A stretch of DNA of 64,000 nucleotides from Lepisosteus oculatus (Eukaryota; Chordata; Actinopteri; Semionotiformes; Lepisosteidae). The notes under the pieces were generated by a model. It was not told the DNA's origin and did no database searches. It saw nothing but the letters and a program-made list of their open reading frames with translations. The first letter of the stretch is position 1. Every line of letters begins with the position of its first letter. This document shows, one piece after another, positions 21,401-29,300 of the stretch. The DNA lies in the NCBI RefSeq assembly GCF_040954835.1, contig NC_090703.1, forward strand, positions 9,729,001 to 9,793,000, read 5' to 3'. Both the position numbers and the translations under genes were made by a program.

Positions 21401-23310
21401 CAGCTTTCCGCAGGCAGGAGAAGACCAGGAGCAGGAACTGAAAAACACAAAGCTTCCATTATAGGGCCTCACCCTGACACTCCTGGTATTCACACACAGG
21501 GCTGCTGCTGACTGAGGATTTGTTCACCAGCTCCGCTAAGCACATCACTAATCCCATTGATCATCACCTCTTACATCACATCTTACAGAAGCAGTGCCAA
21601 ATGCCACATACTGTAGTCATCGTTTTCCTTGGAAAAGACCGCAACTTAAGGGAGAAACAACTTACTTTCCTGGTAATCAAACACATCATGTACAGAATAT
21701 CTGATGAAATACTGCCATGGAAAACTATAGGAAAATCTATAGTTATGAAGTCAGCAGCTCCAAGCACTAGGGGGGTCACAGCTTAGCTCTACATATTTCC
21801 CCAATGATTATAAACCGTAAAAAATGGGTACCCAGGAATATGACACAGCAAAAACAGTTAGTTGCACATTCATGACCTAAGAGAGCCTATAATTGCTGTA
21901 TAGCAACCTGACTAGACAGCGACACTAACGCAGACTGTTTTTGATTACCCGGTGACACAGCTTAAGCTACCTGAATGTTAAATAAACACATCATTTCATC
22001 ACGTGAGACTGTCTGAAGCAGCAGGTCTTAGTGTTTACTTAAAACCATTCTTCTCATTAAGATTGACCTTCACGTGCTCAGTGAAAACTAGAAGGCAGAC
22101 TGCTTCAGAGAAGATAAAAGCATCTTCTTTGTGGTTTGGTCACGGACAATTTCCTTCAATCTATTTGATGGGAAGATTTTTTTCTTGCCTGTTTCTGTGT
22201 AGGAGTAATTGTGATCGTACCTACCTCCCACTTTCTGTAAGAGGAGAATTAAAATTTGATTGAATGCCTTAATGATCCAGATACCATAAATGTTCTTTTA
22301 CCTTTTCTTTAATTCATATTACACATACGTAATGTGTTTCTGCACAATGTGTAATTACACAGAATAATTAACTTTTATTCTGTAGGGCATGTGAACAGCC
22401 TTTTTGTGCTTGTGAACAGCAATTTGGCATTTAAAAGAATAAACAATGAAAGAAAACAAGTAAAAGCACAGCTTAATTTATTAATAAAAAAAGTAAATAA
22501 ATAATACAGTATGTCATTTGGGATAGGTTGGGATGTTTTGTGTTAGCAGTTAAAATCTGCATATCAATTATAACAGAGAACACTAAAATATAAATAATAC
22601 AACTACTGTGGTTTTAAGCTGATGTTTGCAACATGATACAAAGCAAATCTGTTGGTATAACACACGCCTGTTCAGGGAAATAGAGTATAGGGTGTACATA
22701 TGATACTTTTTGAACTGCTTGATCTCAGATCCATAGACAGCCCTGATGGAGACAGCTCGGAATGCACCTGTCTGGATATTATCCCCCAAGCCTACACCAG
22801 AAATAACACTGGCCACACAGTAGGTGAAACACACTCCAGATAGTGGTGGTCACACAATGGTGCTGTGGCTTTACTGGCACTTGCTGGAAAAAAAAGAGCA
22901 TTAGCAGGGGCAGAAGCCTACTTGCTACACGATCAACTGGATTTCCGGGATGAATATCCAAAACTGTATCCCATGTCATTTAACATCCATGCACTGTTGT
23001 GCAATACAACAACAAAAAAGGATTTATCCCCTCAGTATCACAGTGAATATCAGCAAAGAAACACGCAGCCCAATGGGAGAGAGAAATACTGGAACTGTCT
23101 CACCATCCAGAGGACGAAGTTGATGGCGAGGACAGTGGGGACACCACCAAAGGGCAGGCCCTGCAGGACTGTGCTGCGTGAGTGGGCACTGTAACACCTC
23201 TCAGCTGTCCCATTGTTGAGCCCCAGGGTGTCCAGGAAACTCAGGACATCCAGTGCGGAGCTGTGCTCCCCGCCTGGCACTGCGAACACAGAGAAGCCTG
23301 AGCCTTCCAT
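3261..23310 (-). CDS. TMEM63C: TMEM63C, osmosensitive mechanosensitive cation channel (whole coding span, 22 exons)
   Basis: This gene encodes a CSC1/OSCA/TMEM63-family membrane protein, an ion channel opened by membrane stretch or osmotic change. Joining 22 exons with GT-AG borders and matching phases gives 831 residues; human TMEM63C is about 806. Order of parts: extracellular N-terminus (1-50), first membrane segment (about 51-80), further segments near 158-178 and 206-226, a large cytosolic RRM-like domain (about 240-415), the channel-type membrane domain (about 428-728) and a cytosolic tail. Family signatures include [25 protein letters not shown] and [13 protein letters not shown]. Much of the core looks like TMEM63B, but three points identify TMEM63C: the B-specific arginine-rich insert before LTSLFYGEQ is absent, the tail has [11 protein letters not shown] and ends in YH as in human TMEM63C, and ZDHHC22 and CIPC are neighbours. 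I chose the ATG at 23310 because it is the first ATG in the exon that precedes the conserved [13 protein letters not shown] motif. Non-coding 5' exons were not identified. Confidence 0.93.
3975..4049 (-). CDS. TMEM63C: TMEM63C coding exon 21 (residues 740-764)
   Basis: It encodes [20 protein letters not shown] and TPNSN, a serine-rich piece of the cytosolic tail that matches the family pattern [15 protein letters not shown]. Acceptor atgtttcag, donor gtatgt. Both ends are phase 0, so skipping it would keep the frame. Confidence 0.9.
4199..4211. repeat. Left target-site duplication of the foldback insertion
   Basis: The sequence taaataaatggtt is repeated exactly at 4417-4429 on the other side of the insertion. 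Confidence 0.85.
4212..4416. mobile_element. Foldback insertion (family A) with 83-bp inverted arms
   Basis: The left arm 4249-4331 and right arm 4334-4416 are reverse complements with one mismatch, separated by 2 bases. A 37-bp non-palindromic lead (4212-4248) precedes them. The 13-base direct repeat taaataaatggtt flanks the unit at 4199-4211 and 4417-4429, which marks it as an insertion. It sits in the TMEM63C intron between coding exons 20 and 21. Related copies lie near 23625, 31174, 42871, 49111 and 62228. The TSD length suggests retroposition; the family is not identified. Confidence 0.85.
4417..4429. repeat. Right target-site duplication of the foldback insertion
   Basis: This is the exact 13-base copy of 4199-4211, directly abutting the right inverted arm. 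Confidence 0.85.
4453..4686 (+). repeat. Dispersed repeat family B, plus orientation
   Basis: It contains the stretches gaggacacatgtggaaacta, ggtggtgggagtct and ggctgaatggcttcttctcg, which I recognise from a repeat common in some non-teleost fish genomes. Related pieces occur at 12205-12500, 15381-15555 and 31005-31173 in reverse orientation and at 34850-34945 in the same orientation. No coding capacity is visible. Its class (SINE or a LINE 3' end) is undecided. Confidence 0.6.
4742..4857 (-). CDS. TMEM63C: TMEM63C coding exon 20 (residues 701-739)
   Basis: It encodes the last membrane helix (about 703-728, [20 protein letters not shown]) and the start of the cytosolic tail ([13 protein letters not shown]). 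Acceptor cgtgcacag, donor gtcagc. It is too short to stand out as an ORF; I placed it by motif and phase. Confidence 0.93.
5640..5807 (-). CDS. TMEM63C: TMEM63C coding exon 19 (residues 645-701)
   Basis: It encodes [20 protein letters not shown] and a membrane helix (about 677-699, [20 protein letters not shown]). Acceptor tggcccaag, donor gtaggt. The codon split at G701 joins exon 20 in phase 1. Confidence 0.96.
6706..6811 (-). CDS. TMEM63C: TMEM63C coding exon 18 (residues 610-645)
   Basis: It encodes [16 protein letters not shown] and a membrane helix ending in TCPIIVPFG (about 621-645). Acceptor cccttctcag, donor gtaagg. Confidence 0.95.
7157..7319 (-). CDS. TMEM63C: TMEM63C coding exon 17 (residues 555-609)
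   Basis: It encodes [20 protein letters not shown] and [13 protein letters not shown], then [12 protein letters not shown]. The pair of helices around 563-600 includes the segment that lines the pore in OSCA/TMEM63 structures. Acceptor ttctgcctag, donor gtgagg. Confidence 0.96.
7613..7678 (-). CDS. TMEM63C: TMEM63C coding exon 16 (residues 533-555)
   Basis: This 66-base exon encodes [20 protein letters not shown] and FQ, the end of one membrane helix and a short extracellular loop. Acceptor tttttgttag, donor gtaagt. Confidence 0.94.
8161..8247 (-). CDS. TMEM63C: TMEM63C coding exon 15 (residues 504-533)
   Basis: It encodes [18 protein letters not shown] and a membrane segment ending in ILPSLGLSS (about 514-533). 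In this family this region belongs to the pore-lining helices. Acceptor tttctgcag, donor gtgaag. Confidence 0.94.
8896..9002 (-). CDS. TMEM63C: TMEM63C coding exon 14 (residues 469-504)
   Basis: It encodes [20 protein letters not shown] and [12 protein letters not shown], a membrane segment at about 475-497. Acceptor cttcacag, donor gtaaag. Confidence 0.95.
9175..9450. repeat. Purine-rich degenerate minisatellite
   Basis: The plus strand is almost all A and G, with repeated units of roughly 20-25 bases around gagtacagagag(g/a)(g/c)ac. It lies in the TMEM63C intron between exons 13 and 14, so the transcript carries it as a polypyrimidine tract. The open frames across it are Leu/Ser/Cys- or Arg/Glu-rich artefacts of the repeat. 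Confidence 0.85.
9609..9762 (-). CDS. TMEM63C: TMEM63C coding exon 13 (residues 417-468)
   Basis: It encodes [11 protein letters not shown] and a membrane segment (about 428-452) with [13 protein letters not shown], followed by [10 protein letters not shown]. This is one of the most conserved stretches of the family. N459-V-T is a glycosylation sequon. Acceptor gtccccacag, donor gtcagt. A purine-rich minisatellite lies in the following intron. Confidence 0.97.
10608..10730 (-). CDS. TMEM63C: TMEM63C coding exon 12 (residues 376-417)
   Basis: It encodes [19 protein letters not shown], then [20 protein letters not shown], the end of the cytosolic domain before the membrane domain. Acceptor tgatttcag, donor gtgagg. 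Confidence 0.95.
11610..11743 (-). CDS. TMEM63C: TMEM63C coding exon 11 (residues 332-376)
   Basis: It encodes [20 protein letters not shown] followed by [18 protein letters not shown], the helix and last strand of the cytosolic domain. Acceptor ctctgtgcag. The donor is gtgagt after ACAGCAGT; the phase-2 junction restores the family's A-V-I-x-K-D-Y sequence. Confidence 0.95.
11895..12020 (+). repeat. Dispersed repeat family D (catccatccattttctaa type)
   Basis: It begins with ccatccacccatccattttc and continues through agcctatcccgg and ggcagggtacat to gacgccagtccac. This order matches a repeat seen in many fish genomes. A degenerate relative that extends further lies at 55421-55630. Confidence 0.65.
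12205..12500 (-). repeat. Dispersed repeat family B, reverse orientation
   Basis: It carries cacctcctgttgccc, ttcgtgtttcagtgttgatt and ccgaaactgaacacaac in the order expected for the complement of family B, and covers a part of the element missing from the 4453-4686 copy. It is intronic in TMEM63C. Confidence 0.55.
14204..14324 (-). CDS. TMEM63C: TMEM63C coding exon 10 (residues 291-331)
   Basis: It encodes [20 protein letters not shown] and a cysteine cluster ([17 protein letters not shown]). The cytosolic domain of this family carries cysteines here. Acceptor cctcccccag, donor gtgcga. Confidence 0.95.
15065..15145 (-). CDS. TMEM63C: TMEM63C coding exon 9 (residues 264-291)
   Basis: It encodes [18 protein letters not shown] and [10 protein letters not shown], part of the cytosolic domain. 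Acceptor attttccag, donor gtaaat. Confidence 0.94.
15381..15555 (-). repeat. Dispersed repeat family B fragment, reverse orientation
   Basis: The stretch around 15460-15510 (acttcaacaacatggctggg, then cagcttgctcca) is the complement of the family B segment that reads tggaacaagctgcccagcca. It is degenerate and lies in the TMEM63C intron between exons 8 and 9. Confidence 0.5.
15678..15731. repeat. Two 24-base direct repeats with a 6-base spacer
   Basis: The 24 bases at 15678-15701 (beginning gaccagtccagtcatgcact) recur exactly at 15708-15731, a 30-base period. They lie in the intron between TMEM63C exons 8 and 9. No function is apparent. Confidence 0.9.
15892..15965 (-). CDS. TMEM63C: TMEM63C coding exon 8 (residues 240-264)
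   Basis: It encodes [18 protein letters not shown] and LITKHFH, the first strand and helix of the cytosolic RRM-like domain (PHM7_cyt type). Acceptor tatcacccag, donor gtgagt. Confidence 0.94.
16227..16335 (-). CDS. TMEM63C: TMEM63C coding exon 7 (residues 203-239)
   Basis: It encodes a membrane segment (about 206-226, [19 protein letters not shown]) followed by [15 protein letters not shown], which leads into the cytosolic domain. Acceptor cctctgcag, donor gtgggc. Confidence 0.95.
16844..16895 (-). CDS. TMEM63C: TMEM63C coding exon 6 (residues 186-203)
   Basis: This 52-base exon encodes [17 protein letters not shown], an extracellular loop matching the family pattern GDSPENFGRTTVVNVPA. Acceptor tccctag, donor gtatgt. 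Confidence 0.92.
17225..17378 (+). repeat. Short dispersed repeat family E
   Basis: It has the order ggcttaattggaccaattta, ctcaggtctccaggtgttga, aaaacctgcagacatact, ccccaggaccagg. A related copy is at 35965-36092 (gggcccaattaagcc, then cagacacacctgccctccag, gaccaggactggacaccc). It is intronic in TMEM63C, about 120 bases from exon 5. Confidence 0.55.
17501..17643 (-). CDS. TMEM63C: TMEM63C coding exon 5 (residues 138-186)
   Basis: It encodes [20 protein letters not shown] and then a membrane segment (about 158-178) ending in [13 protein letters not shown]179-F-S is a potential glycosylation motif. Acceptor gtattccag, donor gtaggc. Confidence 0.95.
18210..18247 (-). CDS. TMEM63C: TMEM63C coding exon 4 (residues 126-138)
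   Basis: This 38-base micro-exon encodes [12 protein letters not shown] plus two bases of a lysine codon. Acceptor ttcttcaag, donor gtaagc. It is too short for an ORF search; I placed it by the conserved peptide and by phase. Confidence 0.92.
18617..18704 (-). CDS. TMEM63C: TMEM63C coding exon 3 (residues 96-125)
   Basis: It encodes the first intracellular loop, with [20 protein letters not shown] and DMENKD. Acceptor cccctccag, donor gtgagc. The loop goes directly from MDND to SLTSLF, without the arginine-rich insert of TMEM63B, which supports the C paralogue. Confidence 0.93.
18705..21357. other. TMEM63C intron 3, nothing recognised
   Basis: 2.65 kb without a recognisable repeat, exon or RNA gene. 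A 161-codon plus-strand reading frame across 18608-19093 overlaps exon 3 in antisense and has no recognisable domain. Confidence 0.6.
21358..21437 (-). CDS. TMEM63C: TMEM63C coding exon 2 (residues 70-96)
   Basis: It encodes the rest of the first membrane segment and the conserved [14 protein letters not shown] stretch. Acceptor tgtttttcag, donor gtaaac. It has 80 bases, phase 0 in and phase 2 out. Confidence 0.93.
21438..23103. other. TMEM63C intron 1, nothing recognised
   Basis: About 1.67 kb of AT-rich sequence. I found no exon, RNA gene or familiar repeat here. Confidence 0.6.
23104..23310 (-). CDS. TMEM63C: TMEM63C coding exon 1 (residues 1-69)
   Basis: It encodes the extracellular N-terminus and the start of the first membrane segment ([14 protein letters not shown], then AINFVLWM). 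N33-G-T is a possible glycosylation site. The donor after 23104 reads gtgaga. The exon extends upstream to a clear acceptor at 23379/23380 (ctctccacag), so about 69 bases before the ATG are probably 5' UTR. They stay open in frame, so translation from an earlier exon is not strictly excluded. Confidence 0.88.
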
Positions 23311-25797
23311 TGGTCCACCTTCTCCAGTGAGATTAAAGTCATACAGGCATCGCTGGGGCAGAGCCAGGGACACAATTATCTGTGGAGAGAAAAGGCACAG
23401 TTTGAATTTTAATTCCTTTTCATTTCAAGAAGCATGCCCAATGGGGCACACAACTCAGCTACTCAATTTAATACAGCCTTTCTTGTTTCTTGATTTCTCG
23501 AGTTGAACACTCTTTAATTAATACTTTTCGCTAGATGAAGAATCTTTTTGAGAAATGTTTATTGCTTTCAGAAAATGTCATGCATACTCTAAGGGAAAGT
23601 AGGCAGGAAAAGCTATTTGAAGTTCAAGTCGGCTGCAAAGGAACAGGTAAATGTTTATTCCATGCTGATGGGCAAAGAGTCTTCTTCATGTGTGAAGGAG
23701 AGAGGGAAACCGGCAGTTAATAATGCATAGGAGAAAAAAGGACATAGTAGATGAGAACACGTTATTTACTTAGAAGAGCTTAATGTAAACATCCACCTTA
23801 CAAAGCAGACTGCCAGATATTCTAAACCAGAAGTTTATTTTCAGTTACACTGAAGTATGTTCATTTTTGGTTGGCAATATTTGCATGGTCACCTTAGAGA
23901 TATCCAACAATACCAGGTCATAGAAAACATGTTCTACCTGTATTATGAATAGTAAGTATGAAGGTGTGGCTTAACTATCTGTGTCACAGAAAAAAGGTCT
24001 GTTCTAGGTAAATACAGTACTAGACAGCAACATTTTGTTGACATACTGTACAGTAGGAAAGTAAATGATGACTTTGTTTCTGTTTTCATTTTGCCCCTGC
24101 AATGCCCTCTATACAGTTTGAATTTCAATGTACTGCCGTAGTCACAAACATCATGTCCAGCAGGTATTAAATATCAATTGAATGCAAATGGTCAAAATAG
24201 AAAATAAAACAATAAACAAATGAAATCAGGTAATACATGTTACAAAATAACATATTAATATAATATCAAAGAAACACTAAACACCTTTTGAATCAATACA
24301 AACTGAGAAAAAACACAGATTCTGGAAAATCTTTGTCAGTAAATAGGGATTATTATTATTTTTAATATATTTTTTATTATGTTTATATATGCCTCTAAGT
24401 ATGCTAGACTATAGAAACTGTAGTGATCTCATTGCAGAACTAGATTGTTCTTAGTACAGCGGGATCGGTTGTGACTAGAAACCTCATCTCATTCACAAGG
24501 TATACTACTCCAAAACAAAACAAAAAAAACAAATGTTCTGAATTCACTTTAATACTACCTTGGCAGCCTTCCTTTTCGCATATCTCAGTGAGACCGTTGT
24601 TACTGGGAGGTTTGCTCATTTCGCTTGTGAGCTGCGAGTTGTGAGCAGTGTCAAATTATTTTGTGGTTCTCCACGGCACCCAAGTGCTTCTTTTGCTGAA
24701 TGATGACTCATCCTCGAAATGTCTGTGTGGCACAGGTGGATAGGGCACAGGGCTGGCTGGCGCTATTGTTGCCAGGAGTCTCCCCAGAGTCTGTGGGACC
24801 TTTCCTTGCTTGTCGGCAAGTGGTCCTAGCAGGTAATATACCTGGGTAAATACCGCCATCTGATTGGTATTCCTGTGATCAGGAGACAGGGGAAGGAATT
24901 GCGTCCTGGGAAGGGTTTTGGGGATGGGGAGAAAATGTAATTGTTTTTCCTTGTTAAGATATTTTGTATAGTGTGCTTCCCCATGAAAAAAGATCTGATG
25001 AAAATAACTCATGCTGTGGACCGTGACAACGCCAAACTATTCTGATTTGGAAGAGATTCTTGTTTAGGAAGATTTTATTTTTCTACACTGAATGGCAGTG
25101 AGAAGTTATGTTTCTTAAGCCATTCTGTATATTTAGGGAAATAACAGAACAGGCACAAAGAGGTCTACTTTGACACCCGCAAATCTTCATAGGAAGTTAC
25201 TCTCAGCTCGTTTCCAATAATGAGCATAACAGGACTCCACAGGGAGGATATCACACAAAGACGACTGGTATTTGTCTTTCTTCACTTTTTGCCAATCAGC
25301 CAAGATTTCGACCTACTTAGTCAGCGATGGAGCAGTGGAGGACGAAGATCGATGAAGTTAAAGCCAGAGCAACAGCTCTCCCTGCTTCTGAAATCCAGTG
25401 CTTGCAGAAAATCTTCACAGCGCTCAAGGGAAACTTTCCTTTTTTTCTGTTTTGCCTCACAAGAACACCAGAAGAATCTTCTCATTAACATCTCAAAGGA
25501 TCACGTGAACAGTTTGTTTATCCACTCCAGCTGTTTCTTGCTGGAGCTTAAAAAGACATAAATTACCATCTTCATTTTCTCCTGTTTGCCAACAGACTTC
25601 TGCAAGATCATCTTGGCAGTTAATAGACTATAAGCTCACCCCCCTGCATCCAGCTGAGCATACATGAGCATACAGATGCTTTTACAAAGAGTAGAAACTC
25701 CTTTAAGAAACAATATACTGTCCTTTGTTGGGTAATACAGTTGATATAATTTTTCATCTTCTGTATGTACTCCATAGTAGTAAAACCAACTGACACC
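23311..25797. other. Upstream part of TMEM63C exon 1, then non-coding sequence
   Basis: 23311-23379 is probably 5' UTR of TMEM63C, bounded by an acceptor (tctctccacag). A short family A fragment lies at 23625-23693. A 118-codon minus-strand frame at 24656-25012 has no recognisable domain and I do not call it a gene. Confidence 0.5.
23625..23693 (-). repeat. Family A repeat fragment
   Basis: It contains ggctgcaaaggaacaggtaa, tttattccatgctgatggg and gtcttcttcatg, a diverged match to the left arm and lead of the foldback unit at 4212-4416. Confidence 0.65.
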
Positions 25798-25802
25798 TGG
25801 GG
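25798..25802. repeat. Target-site duplication left of the solo LTR
   Basis: tgggg is repeated exactly at 26325-26329, immediately after the LTR. Confidence 0.75.
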
Positions 25803-26324
25803 TGTCACGATCGTAAATCCTCCTCTTAAGGGTGCCCCGATTCTTTTTTTCTAATTATGTGCACCTGCCCCCAATCCTGCCCCTCCTTATTTAGGCCGGG
25901 CGCTCTCGCTACTCTGGGCTCTGCATTGGAAGACGGACGCCTGGAGGCCCGCCTACCATCAAGTCGCCCTACGCCCGCGTCTTGAGGGCACAGGCCTCCT
26001 ATCGGCGTCCCTACCCTGCTGAGTCCGGGGCTCGGAGCGCCTGGCCTCGTCACCCCATTTTTATTCCCTGTCCCTGTTTTGCCTCGATTGGATCACCCAG
26101 ATTTGGACTTTTGGACTTCACCCCGGATTTCCCCCCTGGACTCCTTGGACTAGTTTGCCTTGGTCACGCCCCTCGAAGGACCAGATCACCATCGTCACGC
26201 CCCCTTGTCTGTCAACCCCTTCTGATCCTTGTCGTCTCCTCCCCGTCATCCTTTCCCACTTAGTTCGGGATTATACTGTACGTCTGCATAGGGTCCAGAA
26301 CTACGCTTCATGGGAGCCGTTACA
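25803..26324. mobile_element. Solo LTR (522 bp) of an LTR retroelement
   Basis: It begins TGTCACGA and ends CGTTACA (TG...CA, with imperfect terminal inverted repeats). The 5-base sequence tgggg flanks it directly at 25798-25802 and 26325-26329, a target-site duplication of the size made by Ty3/gypsy-type integrases and some others. It is much more GC- and C-rich than its surroundings, and a TATA-like tatttag lies at 25888-25894. No internal region, primer-binding site or protein-coding domain is present, so the element was probably reduced by recombination between its LTRs. The 93-codon frame inside it is not a gene. The superfamily is inferred. Confidence 0.8.
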
Positions 26325-26329
26325 TGGGG
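26325..26329. repeat. Target-site duplication right of the solo LTR
   Basis: tgggg, identical to 25798-25802. Confidence 0.75.
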
Positions 26330-29300
26330 AAGCCAACCAAAGCTTGCATAGCCACAGTGCAGCTGGGTTTAGAAACCACCTACAAATCATTAAGGTCTAA
26401 AGGCTAGGAGTAGCTGATCTACAACCACAACAAGCTAGTTGTGTCATTTCTCGAAATGCAAAGAGTGAGCACCTTTCTGCCCAATTCTTAATTCCAGAGC
26501 TGTTCGGCGCTCTGGTGTGCCTCCGAGGCCACGCTGGCTGGATGTGATTGGTTGTTCTACACTGTTGTTTGGTCTTGCAAAGGAGTCACACAGCCTCAGG
26601 CAGTAGGGAGAGTGAGACGGTCCTGTGTTTTAGGCCTCCAGAATAGACTCCAGTGCCATGTCCCTCAGTAGGACAAGCAGCGTAAGGACAACAGAAGGAT
26701 GGGCCTCTGTCGTAGTGGAGACTGCTGAAAGCTTATTGTCATTTTTACAGATGTGATTCATTAATATTTCACAGTGCCTTTTAAATGTGTGATACTGCAC
26801 TTGATAGAAACACATCAAATGTAAGACGGCTTTGTTGTACTCTCTTAGACACACTGGCTATTAGTCCACATGGGGACTTTATTAATTCAGTTCACACTGG
26901 TAACCCTGACTAAGCTATCAGCTAAGTGTTTGTTTTTTATGCAGGCTTGGCATGACTTCCAATGACAAGGCAGGGACTGCTACAGCAATACTGTAACAAT
27001 CCATTCAGTGCCAGATCAACGCCAAACTCAGATCCACATAAAAACAATTAACAAGGCATCAAAGGAAAAAAGACACGCTTTTTATGGGCACACAAAACTC
27101 TTACACAACTTCCCAACAGAACAAACAGCTTGCTGTTAATTTGCACCACTAGTTTGTGAAAAGATTACATGACTATTACATGAATCAGAGTGTCATGGGA
27201 TCCAAAGCTAGAACCACAGAAACGAGCTCAACTGGGAAGAAAGCTGGTCAAAGGCTGAACAAGAACTTTTGATGAAAAACTGCATTACAAAAACACGGAA
27301 AAGAAACAAACTCTTAATAAGAGGAAGTCTATACTGCTTTATTATTATCGTGTGGAACGTATATTTTTAACATCTTAAAGTGAGAATGGGGATATCTCTG
27401 CCTCTTTCAGCAAGTGCAATTAGGCATCATTACAAAAACATCCTCAAACATAATGTTATCATCTCCCTTTTAAAAACTCTTGAAGGGAACCTCAACGCTT
27501 TATCTTCAGAGCCACTCCAGCGCTGTAAGAAGCTTGCTTGATAAAAAGAAATGAAAATAAAGACATAATGGTGACAGACAGCTATTGTTTGAAGGCTCAG
27601 TGGAATCTATTTCTGGGCTGTTTTGTTGAACAAACAGTTAAATGAGAGTAGTAATCACCCGTGTTTAACTGCTATTAACATATAATTATCTCCTCTTCAA
27701 GAACATACTCACTATAAAAATCTCAGTAAGCTTTTTTTTACAGAAAGTAGTTTCTTGCCTTGTTATTTGAATATGAACTGCTCTAGTTTTAGATCTAAGC
27801 ATTAACACCAATAAAACGTTTAAATACTGAAACCTACAACAAAATAACAACTAAACTAGTAAAATAATGAGGAGCATGACACTATTTATACTAAACCTAT
27901 TTATAATGTACAGAGGCAGCATGTATTTCTGTTCATTTCTGTTCTGTTAAGACTGCTGTATTAAAGTAGGTAAAAAATAGTTGACATCCCAATTATGCAT
28001 ATTTGCCTTTTGCAGAAATAACATAAACCATATTGGCAAGTATTGTTGTGGCTCTGTACCTGTATGGAGTTTAAGTCATTACCTCTCTGCAGTGAGATCC
28101 TTCTTACCTTCTACCAGGAAGGGCTTCAGATCAATGAAAAGCCCAGGTCTCCCATGTACAGGGGTCAGAGGACAGAATCAGCCGGTCAGAAGGTTCTGGT
28201 GCTCCTAACAGAGAGAACAGCACGTCATGACACAGACTCAGTTCTCCCATTAGGCTTCAGAATCATCAGCAAAACCATTATACTGCTGAGACACACAGCC
28301 TGTGACAGATTGCAATTAAACAAAATTGGGACAGAAGCAGTTTTTAGCATTTCTCAAAATGCAAGCTTCGCACTGTAACTGGATACTTGCTTGTTCTGAA
28401 TACAGTGCAGGCATATAAACGTAGAATTTATTGTCCCTGGGTTTACAGTTTGCTGCATATCACTCTAAGAAGCATTTTTACAGTGGATTAAATAAACTCC
28501 ATGATATTTAAAACACTATCTGAATATTTTGGATGTAGATTAATTAGATTTATTCATATAAGAATCAAAATTAATCAAGAGAAAGCATCTGCAGTGAATC
28601 CAATGTACCTCATATCCTGCAGCCAAGAACAAGTTTTTGGAACAAACCACAAAAGCAATCAAATAGTGATACTTCACGGAGTTTTTAATGTTTTTATTTA
28701 TTTCATTAGTGAAGTGCTCAAAGGCCTCTGCTTGGTGCATTGGCAGCTCTGTGCCCTCCTGGGGCCAATCCATCCTGCTGATGCCCCAGGTTTAAGGGCA
28801 GCAGTGATGTCATGCACAGGTGAAATACGCCAGGACTGAAATATTTCAATATCAATATGTCACAGATGGATTGCCAATGCAGCAACAAGGCTCTATTGAT
28901 ACAGTGAGTGGGTGCGTTCTGGAATCACTTCCAGCCAGCTTTACTCACATCCCATAATGATTCCATCAAATAAATGAACACAACCGCTTGATGAAAACGG
29001 CATTACATTTAAGTGCACAAGACTTCCGAGTCTCTCTTCTATAACTGCAGCATGATGGGAAGAGATAGTTCAATGGATCTGGGTTCCAAAAAGGTGCTAA
29101 GTGTCCTGACTGTTCACCGCAGACAATCAGGTACCACACCTGTGGACACACAGTGGACTGGAATACAGGTACAGGATGCCACAGAAAAGCAAAGGGGTTC
29201 AGCTATGAATTCTCAAGTTACGACCGCAACACTCTAGGGTACCCAACAGGGAGGCATGTGTTATTGTCACCAGAAAGGAGCTGTCATGCAGCTGTCACCT

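Noticed and set aside
3261..23310. Assignment to TMEM63B instead of TMEM63C
   Set aside because: The core is B-like, but the missing arginine-rich loop, the C-type tail ending in YH and the ZDHHC22/CIPC neighbours favour TMEM63C.
24656..25012. 118-codon minus-strand open frame
   Set aside because: It has no recognisable domain, splice context or repeated conserved motif. Frames of this length are expected by chance in 64 kb.
25982..26263. 93-codon frame in a GC-rich patch
   Set aside because: It lies wholly inside the solo LTR and shows no protein domain.
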